Both the position numbers and the translations under genes were made by a program. A DNA stretch of 62,417 nucleotides, from NCBI GenBank assembly GCA_028874175.1, contig JAPPLN010000014.1:1-62417 (forward strand), written 5' to 3'. The DNA is from Chloroflexota bacterium. GTDB lineage: Bacteria; Chloroflexota; UBA11872. Shown piece after piece: positions 53,826 to 62,417 of the stretch; positions within the stretch are counted from its first letter, which is position 1, and each line of letters opens with the position of its first letter. The notes beneath the pieces are model-generated. The model was given only the letters and a program-made list of their open reading frames with translations, was not told where the DNA came from and did no database searches.

Positions 53826-53968
53826 AACTTGCGGGCGATAGTGGCCGCGACTCGGACTGTTGAAGCCGTGCCGTACCATGTCGCGGCGGCGGGGTGTTGT
53901 GCCCGCGTGGCCCCGCCGCAGTGCGTGTCCAGCATCCCCTGCACACGGGTACCCCAAGAACTGAGCCC

Positions 53969-55270
53969 ATGAGCGAACACGAAGCCGTTGGAACCGGCCT
54001 GATCGTGGCCGGCATCGTCATTTTCGTTGTCGCCTATGCGCTGATCGCGAGCGACAAGGTTCCCAAGTCGGCGGTGGCGCTGGGTGGCGGCGCGTTGATG
54101 ATCATGGTCGGGATCATTGATCAGCACCACGCGTTCGAGCACATCGACCTGAACGTGATCCTGCTGCTGGTGGGGATGATGGTGCTGGCGGGGATCGTGC
54201 GGCACACGGGGGCGTTTCAGGCGCTGGCAATCCTGGCGGCGCGCTGGACCGGCGGCGACGGGGTTCGGCTGATGCTGGCGCTGTCGCTGATCACGGCGGT
54301 GCTATCGGCGTTCCTGGATAACGTGACGACAGTCATTCTGATCGCGCCGATCACCATTTTCGTGGCGTCGCGGCTGGGTCTGAACCCGGTGCCGTTCTTT
54401 ATCGCGGAAATCCTGGCGTCGAACGTCGGGGGCGCCGCCACGCTGATCGGCGACCCGCCGAACATCCTGATTGCCAGCGCAGGCGACCTCGACTTTGCGG
54501 TGTTTGCGGCGCACATGACGCCGCCAGCCGTGATCTCACTGGTGTTTCTGCTGATTGTGATGCGGTGGATGTTCAGGTCGCAGGTGGTGGCGGATCCTGA
54601 GCGAGCGGCTGCGCTGGCGACGCTGAACCCCGCCGACTCCATTACCGACCGGCGCGGCATGTACATCGGGCTGGGCGTGCTGGGGCTAACGATATTTGGC
54701 TTTCTGATTCACGGCGCGATGGGCTGGGAGCCGGCGACGGTGGCGATCGCGGGCGCGGCGCTGTTGATGATTCTGACCCGACCGGACGTGCACAAGGTGT
54801 ACAACGAGGTCGAGTGGGCCAGCGTGCTGTTCTTCGTGGGCCTATTCATGATGGTGGGCGGATTAGTGGTGCTGGGTGTGCTGGATGCGGTGGCCGACTT
54901 CACCATCGAGTTGACGCAGGGCAACGTGGGGGCCACGGCCCTCCTGATCATGTGGCTGAGCGCCGTCCTGTCGGCAGTGGTGGACAACATTCCGTATACG
55001 GCGACGATGCTGCCGGTGGTTCAGCGGCTGACGGCCGAGGGCCTGAATCCAGACAACATCCTGTGGTGGTCGCTGGCCATCGGGGCGGATTTCGGGGGCA
55101 ACGCCACGATCATCGGGGCGTCGGCCAACGTGATCCTGGCCGGCATTTCCGAACGCGAGGGTCACCATATTCGGTTTGTCCAATTCATGAAGTACGGCAT
55201 TCCGGTGACGATCATGGTGCTGATCATCGGCACCATCTGGGTGTGGTTGCGGTACCTGCTGTTTGCCTAG
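53969..55270 (+). CDS. ArsB/NhaD (ion transporter superfamily) membrane transporter
   Basis: 433 residues from ATG 53969 with 10-12 hydrophobic segments. The two inverted halves carry the family's hairpin signatures: 'AVLSAFLDNVTTVILIAPIT' with 'GGAATLIGDPPNILIASAGD' in the first half, and 'AVLSAVVDNIPYTATMLPVV' with 'GADFGGNATIIGASANVILA' in the second. These S-x-x-x-D-N and G-x-x-N(I/V) loops bind the transported ion. Members carry arsenite, Na+/H+, citrate or other dicarboxylates. No arsR or arsC is near, so arsenite is not implied. Upstream in-frame codons (53894) would precede the first helix and are unlikely. Confidence 0.9.
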   Translation: MSEHEAVGTGLIVAGIVIFVVAYALIASDKVPKSAVALGGGALMIMVGIIDQHHAFEHIDLNVILLLVGMMVLAGIVRHTGAFQALAILAARWTGGDGVRLMLALSLITAVLSAFLDNVTTVILIAPITIFVASRLGLNPVPFFIAEILASNVGGAATLIGDPPNILIASAGDLDFAVFAAHMTPPAVISLVFLLIVMRWMFRSQVVADPERAAALATLNPADSITDRRGMYIGLGVLGLTIFGFLIHGAMGWEPATVAIAGAALLMILTRPDVHKVYNEVEWASVLFFVGLFMMVGGLVVLGVLDAVADFTIELTQGNVGATALLIMWLSAVLSAVVDNIPYTATMLPVVQRLTAEGLNPDNILWWSLAIGADFGGNATIIGASANVILAGISEREGHHIRFVQFMKYGIPVTIMVLIIGTIWVWLRYLLFA

Positions 55271-55318
55271 GGGCGGTAGTCGGGCGGAGTTCATGAGTCC
55301 GGACGAGCAGCGACCAAA

Positions 55319-55344
55319 GAGCGCATAGCCCAGCGAACGCGCTC
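55319..55344. terminator. Inverted repeat between converging transporter and uvrC genes
   Basis: GAGCGC (55319-55324) and GCGCTC (55339-55344) form a 6-bp stem with a 14-base loop, in the 87-base gap between two genes that end towards each other. Position suggests a bidirectional terminator. No T-tract is present. Confidence 0.3.
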
Positions 55345-55357
55345 CCCGCGGTCGCGT

Positions 55358-57310
55358 CTAGAGGGCTTCCTTGAGGGCTTTGGCGCTTGCGGCGGTCATG
55401 CCGTCGACGGCGGTCAGGTCTTCCAGTGAGGCGGCGCGAATGCGCTTGAGGGAGCCGAAGGCACGCAGCAGGTTGCGCTTGCGCTTGGGGCCGATGCCGG
55501 GGATCTCGTCGAGGATGGATCGGCGGCCGCGGGCGGTGCGGAGCTTGATGTGGAAGCTGACGGCGAAGCGGTGGGCTTCATCGCGGATTTGCTGGATGAG
55601 GTGGAGTCCGGGGCCGTCGACGGGCATGAGCACCGGCCCGGAGCGATCTGGTGCGTACAGTTCTTCGCGACGCTTGGCGATGGCGGCGAGTGGGATGTTG
55701 GATCGGTCCAAACCGAGTTCGGAGAAGACCTCACGGGCGGCGCCGAGCTGGCCTTTACCACCATCAATGAGGACGAGGTCGGGGGTGACACCCCACTCCT
55801 TGGTGGAGCCCACGGTAGGTTCTGAAACTTCCGGCAGCCGGTCGTCCGGACTGAATCCGGCGAGCGGCACGCTGGCTAACGCTCGGGGGTCCTGACCAGC
55901 GGCAGCCGCGACGTCTGTTTCTTCGGCATAGCGTCGAAGGCGGCGTCGGAGGACTTCGCGCAGAGATTCAAAGTCGTCGTTGCCCGCGCCGCTGCGCACT
56001 TTGAACCGGCGGTATTTTCCGTTCTTGGCGATGCCGTCCTCGAAGACCACCAACGACCCGACGGCCAGCGAGCCCTGAATGTGGGAGATGTCGTAGCACT
56101 CGATGCGACGAGGTAGTCGCGGCAGGTCGAGGGCCACACCGATTTCAAGAAGGGCCTGGCGGCGCTTGCGTTCGCTGTTCAGCCAGGTGGTGCGTTCCAG
56201 GTGCAGGGTCTCGGCGGCGTTGCGGGCGGCCATTTCGACCAGTCGACGCTTGGGTCCGCGCTGGGGGCGGCGCACGGTGACGTTGGCGCCACGCAGCGAC
56301 TTTAGCCAGGACTCAAGCACATCCACGTCAGTGAGGTCGTGGGGGACGAGGACGAGTTGGGGGACTTCGGCGGCGCGGTCGTAGTACTCACGAACGAAGT
56401 CGTCCAGCATTTCCGCTTCGGTTTCCTCGCCCGTGACGGTGAGGTCGTAGTGGTGGTGGCCGATGAGCTTGCCGCCCCGGATGCGGAAGACGGTAGCCAT
56501 GGCGTCGCGGTCCTGGCGGACGGCGGCAATGACGTCGACCTGGCGCTCGCGGGCGTCGGGGTCGGAGACCTTCTGCTCGGCCACGACCTTTTCCATGGCC
56601 GTGATTCGGTCGCGGAACCTGGCGGCTTCTTCGTAGTCCTGGGCGTTGGAGGCGGCCCACATCTGCTCGGTGAGGCTCTCCTTGACGTGCTCGTACTCAC
56701 CGCGCAGAAAGCGCACGGCGCCGTCCACGACGTCGCGGTACTGATCCACGGTGACGTAGCGGGTGCAGGGGGCGTTGCAAAGGCCGATGTCGTACTTGAG
56801 GCAAGGTCGAGGGATCGGCTTGGCCATGCTGATGTTGCAGGTGCGGTAGGGAAAGAGGCGGTTGAGGAGCTTGAGGGTCTGGCGCAGGGACTTGGCGCTG
56901 GTGTAGGGGCCGAAGTAGAGCGAGCCGTCCTTGGCAATGATCCGGGTGGTGGCGATGCGGGGATAGGTTTCCTGCACGGTGACCTTGAGGTAGAGGAATT
57001 GCTTGTCGTCGCGGTAGGTGACGTTGAAGCGAGGGCGGTGTTCCTTGATGAGGTTGTTTTCGAGGACCAGCGCCTCCACTTCGGAGTCGGTGACGATGAC
57101 GTTGAAGTCGGCGATGCGGGCGACCAGCGAGCGGGTCTTGTAGGAGTGGTCGCCGCGCCGGAAGTAGCTGCGGACGCGGTTGCGCAAGGAGCGGGCCTTG
57201 CCGACATAGAGCACGTGGTCGTCCGCGGCGCGCATGAGGTAGACGCCGGGGGCCTCCGGCAATTCCGCCAGCTTGCCCTCGATGGTGGGACGGACGGCTT
57301 CGCGAGTCAT
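55358..57310 (-). CDS. uvrC: Excinuclease ABC subunit C (UvrC)
   Basis: Makes the two incisions in nucleotide excision repair. From ATG 57310 it has 650 residues. The GIY-YIG nuclease domain opens with LPEAPGVYLMRAADDHVLYV followed by GKARSLRNRVRSYF. A Cys-rich linker (about 150-180), the UVR helix pair near 205-240 (AQDYEEAARFRDRITAMEKV), the RNase H-like 3' endonuclease (IECYDISHIQGS; LVLIDGGKGQL) and C-terminal helix-hairpin-helix (IPGIGPKRKRNLLRAFGS) are all present. Between 'RRLRRYAEE' and 'TPDLVLIDGG' there is an extra stretch of about 40 residues compared with typical proteins. The open frame continues to 58051 but is not coding there. Confidence 0.96.
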   Translation of the reverse strand: MTREAVRPTIEGKLAELPEAPGVYLMRAADDHVLYVGKARSLRNRVRSYFRRGDHSYKTRSLVARIADFNVIVTDSEVEALVLENNLIKEHRPRFNVTYRDDKQFLYLKVTVQETYPRIATTRIIAKDGSLYFGPYTSAKSLRQTLKLLNRLFPYRTCNISMAKPIPRPCLKYDIGLCNAPCTRYVTVDQYRDVVDGAVRFLRGEYEHVKESLTEQMWAASNAQDYEEAARFRDRITAMEKVVAEQKVSDPDARERQVDVIAAVRQDRDAMATVFRIRGGKLIGHHHYDLTVTGEETEAEMLDDFVREYYDRAAEVPQLVLVPHDLTDVDVLESWLKSLRGANVTVRRPQRGPKRRLVEMAARNAAETLHLERTTWLNSERKRRQALLEIGVALDLPRLPRRIECYDISHIQGSLAVGSLVVFEDGIAKNGKYRRFKVRSGAGNDDFESLREVLRRRLRRYAEETDVAAAAGQDPRALASVPLAGFSPDDRLPEVSEPTVGSTKEWGVTPDLVLIDGGKGQLGAAREVFSELGLDRSNIPLAAIAKRREELYAPDRSGPVLMPVDGPGLHLIQQIRDEAHRFAVSFHIKLRTARGRRSILDEIPGIGPKRKRNLLRAFGSLKRIRAASLEDLTAVDGMTAASAKALKEAL

Positions 57311-57400
57311 TTCATATTTGCTGCGACGCGGTGCGCGGTGCTCCACGCCAACTAATTCTAGGCAGGTCGAGACTTGCCATCGGGCGGATAGAATCGAGGG

Positions 57401-58639
57401 TTGCGAGCGGTCCATGAAGGAACCTCGCCCGTCGAGACTCAGCGTCCTGTTCTGATCCTGATCTACCTCGGCATTGCCGTGGCGGCCGCATGGCTGCTGC
57501 AATTCCTGTGGGGCGTGCTGAGCCAGGCCGGCGTCTTTGTGGTGATGCTGCTGGTGGCCTGGATTGTCACGGTGGCGACGCTGGGCCCGGTGCGCTTGCT
57601 GCAGCGGCTGCGGATTCCACGTCCGGTGGCGTCGGCCCTGGTGTACCTGGTGGTGCTGGGCATCGCGAGTGTGAGCCTGTTCTTCGTGCTGCCGCCGTTC
57701 TTCACGGAAGTAGGGCATGCGGCCGAGAGCCTGACCGTGCAGGCCCGCGGGATTCCCGAGGGTCTGAGCAACCTGCAAACCTGGCTTTCCGGGCTGGGCG
57801 CGCCGGACGACATCGTGGGCACGGTCACGGAGGATGTCAGCCACAACCTGGCATCGATGGGACAGGAGCTGGCCAGCGGCGTCATTACGACGACGGGAAC
57901 TATCGCCGGCGGCGTGGCCGCCACGATCGTGACCTTGATCATTTCGTTCTACCTGGTCCTGGGCTGGGACCGGGGCGTGGACCGGCTGGGAAACGCGCTG
58001 CCGCCGAGTTGGTCGGCGCGGCTGCATCGCGGCGTGCGGGCCAGCGAGCACACGTTTGGAGCGTGGTTGGGCGGCCAGTTCCTGGCGTCGGTGATCTGGG
58101 GCATCGCGGTAGTCGTGGCGTATCTGATCGCGGGGCTGGAGTTCGGCCTGCTGGTTGCGGTCGGTACAGGCATCCTGATGTTCATCCCCTTCTTCGGGAT
58201 GATCGTGGGCATAGCGATTCCGACGATCATGGCGTTTACGGTTCGTCTCGACCTGGCGATTTGGATTGGGGTTGCCCTGGCGCTGGTGTCTTTGGCGATC
58301 GAAAACGTGGTGAAGCCGCGGATTATGGGGACGGCGATTGGCGTGAATCCGATCGTGGTCTTGTCCAGCGTGATCCTGGGCGGTATTGCGGCGGGATTCT
58401 GGGGCGTGCTCTTCGGGATTCCGATCGGCGCGCTGCTGTGGACGACGCTGCGAGGGTTTCTCAGGGAATTCCTCGTGATGCAGCGACGTAGTGCGCGCAT
58501 GGCAATGGCGTCGGCTGCCAGCGACTTGCCCGTTTCTCCGGTGCAGGATGTGCCCGAAACGGCGAGTCTGGGTAGCGAGGACGATGCGAGTCCGGCAACG
58601 GTGACCACTGAGGCGTCCAAGGACGAGGCCAAGCCATAA
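57401..58639 (+). CDS. AI-2E family transporter (PerM/YdiK-like)
   Basis: 412 residues from TTG 57401. Eight or so hydrophobic segments in the typical order: two at about 15-55, one near 78-100, then the soluble helical region (about 105-155), then a cluster after 165. The family signature region 'FIPFFGMIVGIAIPTIMAFT' and 'VVKPRIMGTAIGVNPIVVLS' is present. The last 60 residues form an acidic, Ser/Thr-rich tail. Members have been linked to efflux of small molecules or Na+/H+ exchange; the substrate is unknown. It is divergent from uvrC by 90 bases and its end overlaps the next transporter's probable start. Confidence 0.88.
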   Translation: MRAVHEGTSPVETQRPVLILIYLGIAVAAAWLLQFLWGVLSQAGVFVVMLLVAWIVTVATLGPVRLLQRLRIPRPVASALVYLVVLGIASVSLFFVLPPFFTEVGHAAESLTVQARGIPEGLSNLQTWLSGLGAPDDIVGTVTEDVSHNLASMGQELASGVITTTGTIAGGVAATIVTLIISFYLVLGWDRGVDRLGNALPPSWSARLHRGVRASEHTFGAWLGGQFLASVIWGIAVVVAYLIAGLEFGLLVAVGTGILMFIPFFGMIVGIAIPTIMAFTVRLDLAIWIGVALALVSLAIENVVKPRIMGTAIGVNPIVVLSSVILGGIAAGFWGVLFGIPIGALLWTTLRGFLREFLVMQRRSARMAMASAASDLPVSPVQDVPETASLGSEDDASPATVTTEASKDEAKP

Positions 58640-58701
58640 GGTCCATCTGGCGAACGCTCGCCTACATCCGCTCCTACTGGCCGGTAGCGCTGCTGAGCGT
58701 A

Positions 58702-60402
58702 TTGGTCTGGCTGGTGTCGGCTGCCATGGACCTGATCGTGCCGCAGGTTCTGCAGCGGGTGATCGACGAGGGCATCGTGGCGGGCGACCGCTCGCGGCTG
58801 GTGGCGCTCTCGCTGCTGGCGGCGGCCCTGATCGTGTTGCGCGGGGCCGCGCTGTTTGGCGCCCGATTCTGTCAGCGCTGGTACCAGGCAGGCATCAGCC
58901 GACAGCTGCGGAATGAGGTGTACGACAAGCTGCAGCGTCTGCCGTATGCCTACTACGACCGGGTGGATAGCGGCGACGTGATCACGCTGGCGATCAGCGA
59001 TACCCGGACGGTGCAAGGGTTCACTGGTTACGGGGTAATGGAGGCCGTGCGAACGGTTGGCATTTACGTCGTGATCGTGACTGGGATGGTGATTGCCAGT
59101 GCGCAGCTGACGCTGATGGCGCTGATTGTTCTGGCGCTGATGGTGGCCGTGGCTACGGTGTATGGGCGGGTGGTGCGGCCGATGTGGCTGGCCTACCGGA
59201 GCCAGCAGGCGCAGTTGACGCGGGTGCTGACGGAGAACCTGAACGGAATCCGGGTGGTCAAGGCGTTCGCCACGGAAGAGCGCGAAATCGAGGCGTTTGG
59301 GACCGAGTCCGAACTGATGCGAGAGCGGGCGCTGGCGCCAATCCGGCTGCGTGCGCGGGCGATGCCGCTGATGTTGCTGCTGACCGGAATCGGCTCGCTG
59401 GTGGTGATCTGGGCGGGCGGACTGCTGGCCATCGACGGGTCGATTTCGGTGGGGGTGCTCCTGGCGTTCTACTACTACTTCACCCGGCTGATCCAGCCGT
59501 CGCGGCGATTGGGTTTCATCGTGCAGCAAGTGGCGCGCACGGCAGTTTCGGCGGACCGGGTGTTTGGTTTGCTGGATGAGCCGGTGGGTATCGAGAGTCC
59601 ACCGGACGCGGCCAAGCAGACGAGTGTCAAGGGCCGGGTGGATTACGACGGTGTGGACATTGCGTTCAACCGGCGAGCGGTTGTGTCCGGGGTCAGCGCG
59701 GCGGTCGGGGCTGGCGACATCGTTGGGGTTGTGGGCCCGACCGGTTCGGGCAAGACCAGCCTGCTGAACCTGATCGCGCGCTACTACGACGCGGCGGGCG
59801 GCGCGGTGCGGGTGGATGGCCAGGATGTACGGAGCTTTGACCTGGGAAGCCTGCGCTCGGCGGTGTCGATCGTGCCGCAGGACCCGTTCCTGTTTTCCGA
59901 CACGGTCCGCAACAACATCGCGTATGGCAATCCGGACGCCAGCCTCGACGACGTGATCGCGGCGGCGAAGGACGCGCAGGCTTATGACTTCATCCTGGGG
60001 ATGCCAGAGGGGTTCGAGACGGTCATTGGGGAGCGCGGCGTGGGGCTGTCGGGCGGGCAGCGGCAGCGGCTGACGATTGCGCGGGCGCTGCTGCGCGAGT
60101 CGGCGATTCTGATCCTGGACGACGCGACCAGCAGCGTGGATACCGAGACCGAGCGCCGGATCCAGGACGCGTTGCGGCGGCGGGCCGGTGGACGGACGAC
60201 GTTCATCGTTTCGCAGCGCATCAGTTCCGTGGAGCACGCGGACGAAATCCTGGTGGTGGACGACGGACGCGTCGCCGATCGAGGGACGCATGCCGAGCTG
60301 CTCTCACGGCCGGGGTTCTACCGCGACCTCTTCGACCTGCAGGTTCGGCAGGCCGAGGAAGCGCGCGCGGATCTGGCAGCAGCCGAGGCGGCCGACGCAT
60401 GA
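58702..60402 (+). CDS. ABC exporter half-transporter with degenerate ATP site (subunit 1)
   Basis: A transmembrane-ABC fusion, 566 residues if started at TTG 58702. Six transmembrane helices precede the ATPase, with Walker A GPTGSGKT (345-352) and signature LSGGQRQR. Walker B ends LILDDATSS, so the catalytic Glu is Asp, and the H-loop reads IVSQRISS, with Gln for His. Heterodimeric exporters such as TM287/288 also pair one degenerate site with one intact site. Codons upstream to 58636 (IRSIWRTLAYIRSYWPVALL) continue a typical exporter N-terminus without ATG/GTG/TTG; an ATA at 58636 would overlap the previous TAA as ATAA. The true start may therefore be upstream. It overlaps subunit 2 by ATGA. 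Confidence 0.92.
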   Translation: MVWLVSAAMDLIVPQVLQRVIDEGIVAGDRSRLVALSLLAAALIVLRGAALFGARFCQRWYQAGISRQLRNEVYDKLQRLPYAYYDRVDSGDVITLAISDTRTVQGFTGYGVMEAVRTVGIYVVIVTGMVIASAQLTLMALIVLALMVAVATVYGRVVRPMWLAYRSQQAQLTRVLTENLNGIRVVKAFATEEREIEAFGTESELMRERALAPIRLRARAMPLMLLLTGIGSLVVIWAGGLLAIDGSISVGVLLAFYYYFTRLIQPSRRLGFIVQQVARTAVSADRVFGLLDEPVGIESPPDAAKQTSVKGRVDYDGVDIAFNRRAVVSGVSAAVGAGDIVGVVGPTGSGKTSLLNLIARYYDAAGGAVRVDGQDVRSFDLGSLRSAVSIVPQDPFLFSDTVRNNIAYGNPDASLDDVIAAAKDAQAYDFILGMPEGFETVIGERGVGLSGGQRQRLTIARALLRESAILILDDATSSVDTETERRIQDALRRRAGGRTTFIVSQRISSVEHADEILVVDDGRVADRGTHAELLSRPGFYRDLFDLQVRQAEEARADLAAAEAADA

Positions 60403-62267
60403 GGATGGGCATGGGGTCGGGAATGGGCATGGGGACGTCCCAGGCGCGCGGGACGTTCGTGCAGGAAGAGACCGGGTTCGAAGGATTCGACCGGCGAGTC
60501 CTTTGGCGGCTGCTGGGGTACCTGGCACGAGACCGGCGCCGACTGCTGGCTGCAGCCGTGGCTGTGCTCGTGGTCGCCGGGACGACGATGGCGCAGCCGG
60601 CGCTGATCGGATTGGCGATCGACGACGGCATCCGAGCCCGAGACGCCGGGGTGCTCACCATGGCCGGCCTGGCGTTCCTGGCCGTCACGCTGGGGCAGGC
60701 CGGCGCCACGGCGGCCCAGTTGATGATCAACGCAAGCATCGGCCAAAGCATGTTGCAGGCCATGCGGATGGAGATGTTCCGCAAGTACCAATCCCTGCCA
60801 CTGGGCTTTTACGACCGGCAAATCACCGGTCGCCTGATCGGCCGGATGGCGTCGGACGTGGAGCAGATCGGGGAGGCGGTCACCGAAGGGGCGATCGGGC
60901 TGGTGGCCGACGTGGTGATCCTGATCGGAATCCTGGTGGCGATGTCGCTGTTGAGCTGGGAGCTCACCCTGATCGCGGTGGCGGTGTCGCCGCTGATGCT
61001 GCTGAGCGGCATCGTCTTCGCACGGGTGGCGCAGGCCGCCTACCGGGTGATGCGGACACGGACATCCACGCTGAACGGGGTACTTGCGGAATCCATCCTG
61101 GGCATGCGCGTGATCCAGGCCTTCACCCGCGAGGAGGTCAACGCGCGGCGCTTCGACGAGGTCAACCACGCGCAGGCGCGGGCGCAGATGCGGGCGATGA
61201 CCGTGTCGTCGTCGGCCGAGCCGGCGGTGGAGGTTTTCACGGCGATCTCGACCGGGTTGGTGTTGTGGTTGGGCGGGTCGTTCGTGCTGGACGGGTCGGA
61301 CACGGTGACGCTGGGCGTGGTGACGGCCTTTGTGCTGTATATCGAGCGATTCTTTGGTCCGGTGCAGGAACTGGCCACGCGATGGGGCGCGATCCAGGCG
61401 GCAATGACGTCGGCGGAGCGGGTGTTCGAAATCCTGGACACCGACGAAACCATGCACGACGAGCCCGACGCCCGGGAGTTGCCGCGGGTCCGGGGCGAAG
61501 TGCGGTTCGAGCGGGTGAGCTTCGCGTACGAGGAGGGGCGGCCGGTGCTGCACGAGGCCGACATCGTGGCGAAGCCGGGCGACCGGATCGCGCTGGTGGG
61601 CGCCACGGGAGCCGGCAAGACCACGATCATCAACCTGCTGCTGCGCTTCTACGACGCCAGCGCCGGAGCGGTGCGGATCGACGGGCACGACGTGCGCCGG
61701 GTCAGCCAGGCTTCGCTGCGACGGCAGATCGGGCTGGTGCTGCAGGAGCCGTTCCTGTTCAGCGGGAGCATTCACGACAACATCGCCTACGGACGGGCGG
61801 ACGCGACGCGGGCCGAAGTGATCGAGGTGGCGAAGGCGGTGCGCCTGCACGAGTTCGTGGACAGCCTGCCGTTCGGGTACGACACGCCGATCGAGGAACG
61901 GGGCGGCGGGCTGTCGACGGGGCAGCGGCAGCTGGTGTCGTTTGCGCGGGCGTTGCTGACCGACCCGCGGGTGCTGGTGCTGGACGAGGCGACCAGTTCG
62001 GTCGATACCCAGACCGAGGGCATCATTCAGGACGCGATGGAGACGATGATGCGGGGGCGCACCAGCTTCGTGATCGCGCACCGGCTGTCGACGGTGCGGA
62101 ACGCGACGGAGGTTCTGGTGCTGGACCAGGGCCGCATCGTGGAGCGGGGCACGCACGCGCAACTGCTGGCGAAAGCGGGGCTGTACTACAACCTGTACAC
62201 GCTGGGACTTTCGACGGGCGGCGAGGACATCGACGCGGCGGCGCTGCGGGACAAGGGCTCGCGTTAG
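60399..62267 (+). CDS. ABC exporter half-transporter with canonical ATP site (subunit 2)
   Basis: 622 residues. A Met/Gly-rich start (MRMGMGSGMGMGTSQARG) precedes six transmembrane helices ('QITGRLIGRMASDVEQIGEA' coupling region) and the ATPase domain: Walker A GATGAGKT, Walker B VLVLDEATSSVD with catalytic Glu, H-loop IAHRLST. The signature is LSTGQRQL, a variant of LSGGQ. That is usual for the heterodimer partner, because its signature faces the other subunit's degenerate site. It starts in ATGA overlap with subunit 1. The pair probably exports lipids, drugs or peptides; substrates are unknown. Confidence 0.95.
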   Translation: MRMGMGSGMGMGTSQARGTFVQEETGFEGFDRRVLWRLLGYLARDRRRLLAAAVAVLVVAGTTMAQPALIGLAIDDGIRARDAGVLTMAGLAFLAVTLGQAGATAAQLMINASIGQSMLQAMRMEMFRKYQSLPLGFYDRQITGRLIGRMASDVEQIGEAVTEGAIGLVADVVILIGILVAMSLLSWELTLIAVAVSPLMLLSGIVFARVAQAAYRVMRTRTSTLNGVLAESILGMRVIQAFTREEVNARRFDEVNHAQARAQMRAMTVSSSAEPAVEVFTAISTGLVLWLGGSFVLDGSDTVTLGVVTAFVLYIERFFGPVQELATRWGAIQAAMTSAERVFEILDTDETMHDEPDARELPRVRGEVRFERVSFAYEEGRPVLHEADIVAKPGDRIALVGATGAGKTTIINLLLRFYDASAGAVRIDGHDVRRVSQASLRRQIGLVLQEPFLFSGSIHDNIAYGRADATRAEVIEVAKAVRLHEFVDSLPFGYDTPIEERGGGLSTGQRQLVSFARALLTDPRVLVLDEATSSVDTQTEGIIQDAMETMMRGRTSFVIAHRLSTVRNATEVLVLDQGRIVERGTHAQLLAKAGLYYNLYTLGLSTGGEDIDAAALRDKGSR

Positions 62268-62268
62268 A

Positions 62269-62282
62269 GCGCGGACACGCGC
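62269..62282 (+). terminator. Stem-loop just after the ABC exporter operon
   Basis: GCGCG (62269-62273), loop GACA, CGCGC (62278-62282) begins two bases after the TAG at 62265-62267. It may end the operon transcript. It lacks a T-tract, so confidence is low. The rest of 62283-62364 shows no gene. Confidence 0.3.
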
Positions 62283-62364
62283 GGCTGATCGTCGTCTGTC
62301 CGGTGGGGCGCAGGCCCCCGACGGGCACTTGGCGGCGGTTGGGGGATTAAAGGGGGACCGCTCG

Positions 62365-62417
<53 letters not shown>

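Noticed and set aside
57949-60291. Minus-strand open frame of 780 codons
   Set aside because: Opposite strand of the AI-2E and exporter genes, rich in His/Arg/Gln, no motif.
60188-62350. Plus-strand open frame of 720 codons overlapping the ABC exporter
   Set aside because: Extremely Gly/Arg/Ala-rich product in a shifted frame of two well-supported exporter genes; a high-GC shadow.

Overview
The window is high-GC bacterial chromosome, most likely from a Chloroflexota-type organism. The basis is an LGFP-like repeat on exported proteins (SpoIID-type protein 32883-34784, secreted protein 1607-3847), a DUF3105 protein, a SufBCDSU iron-sulfur system, a flavin-dependent thymidylate synthase ThyX, and frequent GTG/TTG starts in tightly overlapping operons. 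The phylum is an inference. No rRNA, tRNA, CRISPR array or prophage was recognised. The last 53 bases (C19 then G34) look like an assembly artefact.

Layout. (1) 1-5.35 kb: the 5' tip of a possible amidase gene, a primary-type sigma factor followed by a hairpin, a large secreted orphan protein on a lower-GC island with a decayed-looking stretch behind it, and a class II histone-deacetylase-like amidohydrolase. (2) 5.35-10.2 kb: four Gfo/Idh/MocA oxidoreductase genes on the minus strand. They form two copies (A-B, A'-B') of a roughly 2.57-kb tandem duplication. The second unit carries the copied 3' end of the deacetylase gene, and gene A' has an N-terminal segment matching the B type. (3) 10.2-16 kb: a lipoprotein, an unexplained reading frame without a start codon, a zinc alcohol dehydrogenase, a glycerophosphodiester phosphodiesterase overlapping a precorrin-2 dehydrogenase-like gene, and a permuted ATP-grasp-like protein. 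(4) 16.2-23.5 kb: an export operon of a very long coiled-coil lipoprotein adaptor, a 946-residue FtsX-like permease and two ATPases, one with an AbrB-like tail. (5) 23.5-30.5 kb: an MFS transporter and a complete minus-strand suf operon (sufC-sufB-sufD-Rieske-sufS-sufU).

(6) 30.7-37.6 kb: lysine 2,3-aminomutase, ThyX, a SpoIID-type exported protein, a thiamine-diphosphate enzyme broken by a one-base frameshift, and two small coiled-coil membrane proteins with different repeat numbers. (7) 37.8-41.7 kb: cmk, plsC-like, der, plsY, recX in close succession. (8) 41.7-48.2 kb, minus strand: yebC, ruvC, ruvA, ruvB, acylphosphatase, a FecR-like membrane protein, acpS and a fused NAD(P)HX epimerase/dehydratase. 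(9) 48.2-62.3 kb: a scar with an IS481-like transposase tail and an antitoxin-like fragment, then gnd, DUF3105 and small membrane proteins, a nucleoside-phosphorylase-like gene, an ArsB/NhaD-type transporter, uvrC, an AI-2E family permease and a heterodimeric ABC exporter with one degenerate ATP site.

Most of the content is housekeeping: DNA repair and recombination, phospholipid synthesis, Fe-S assembly and transport. The strongest unusual signals are the duplicated and recombined oxidoreductase array, the AbrB-like tail on the ABC ATPase, the low-GC secreted orphan, the frameshifted TPP enzyme and the unexplained start-less frame at 11.2-11.9 kb. I found no clear evidence of a wholly new defence or biosynthetic system.
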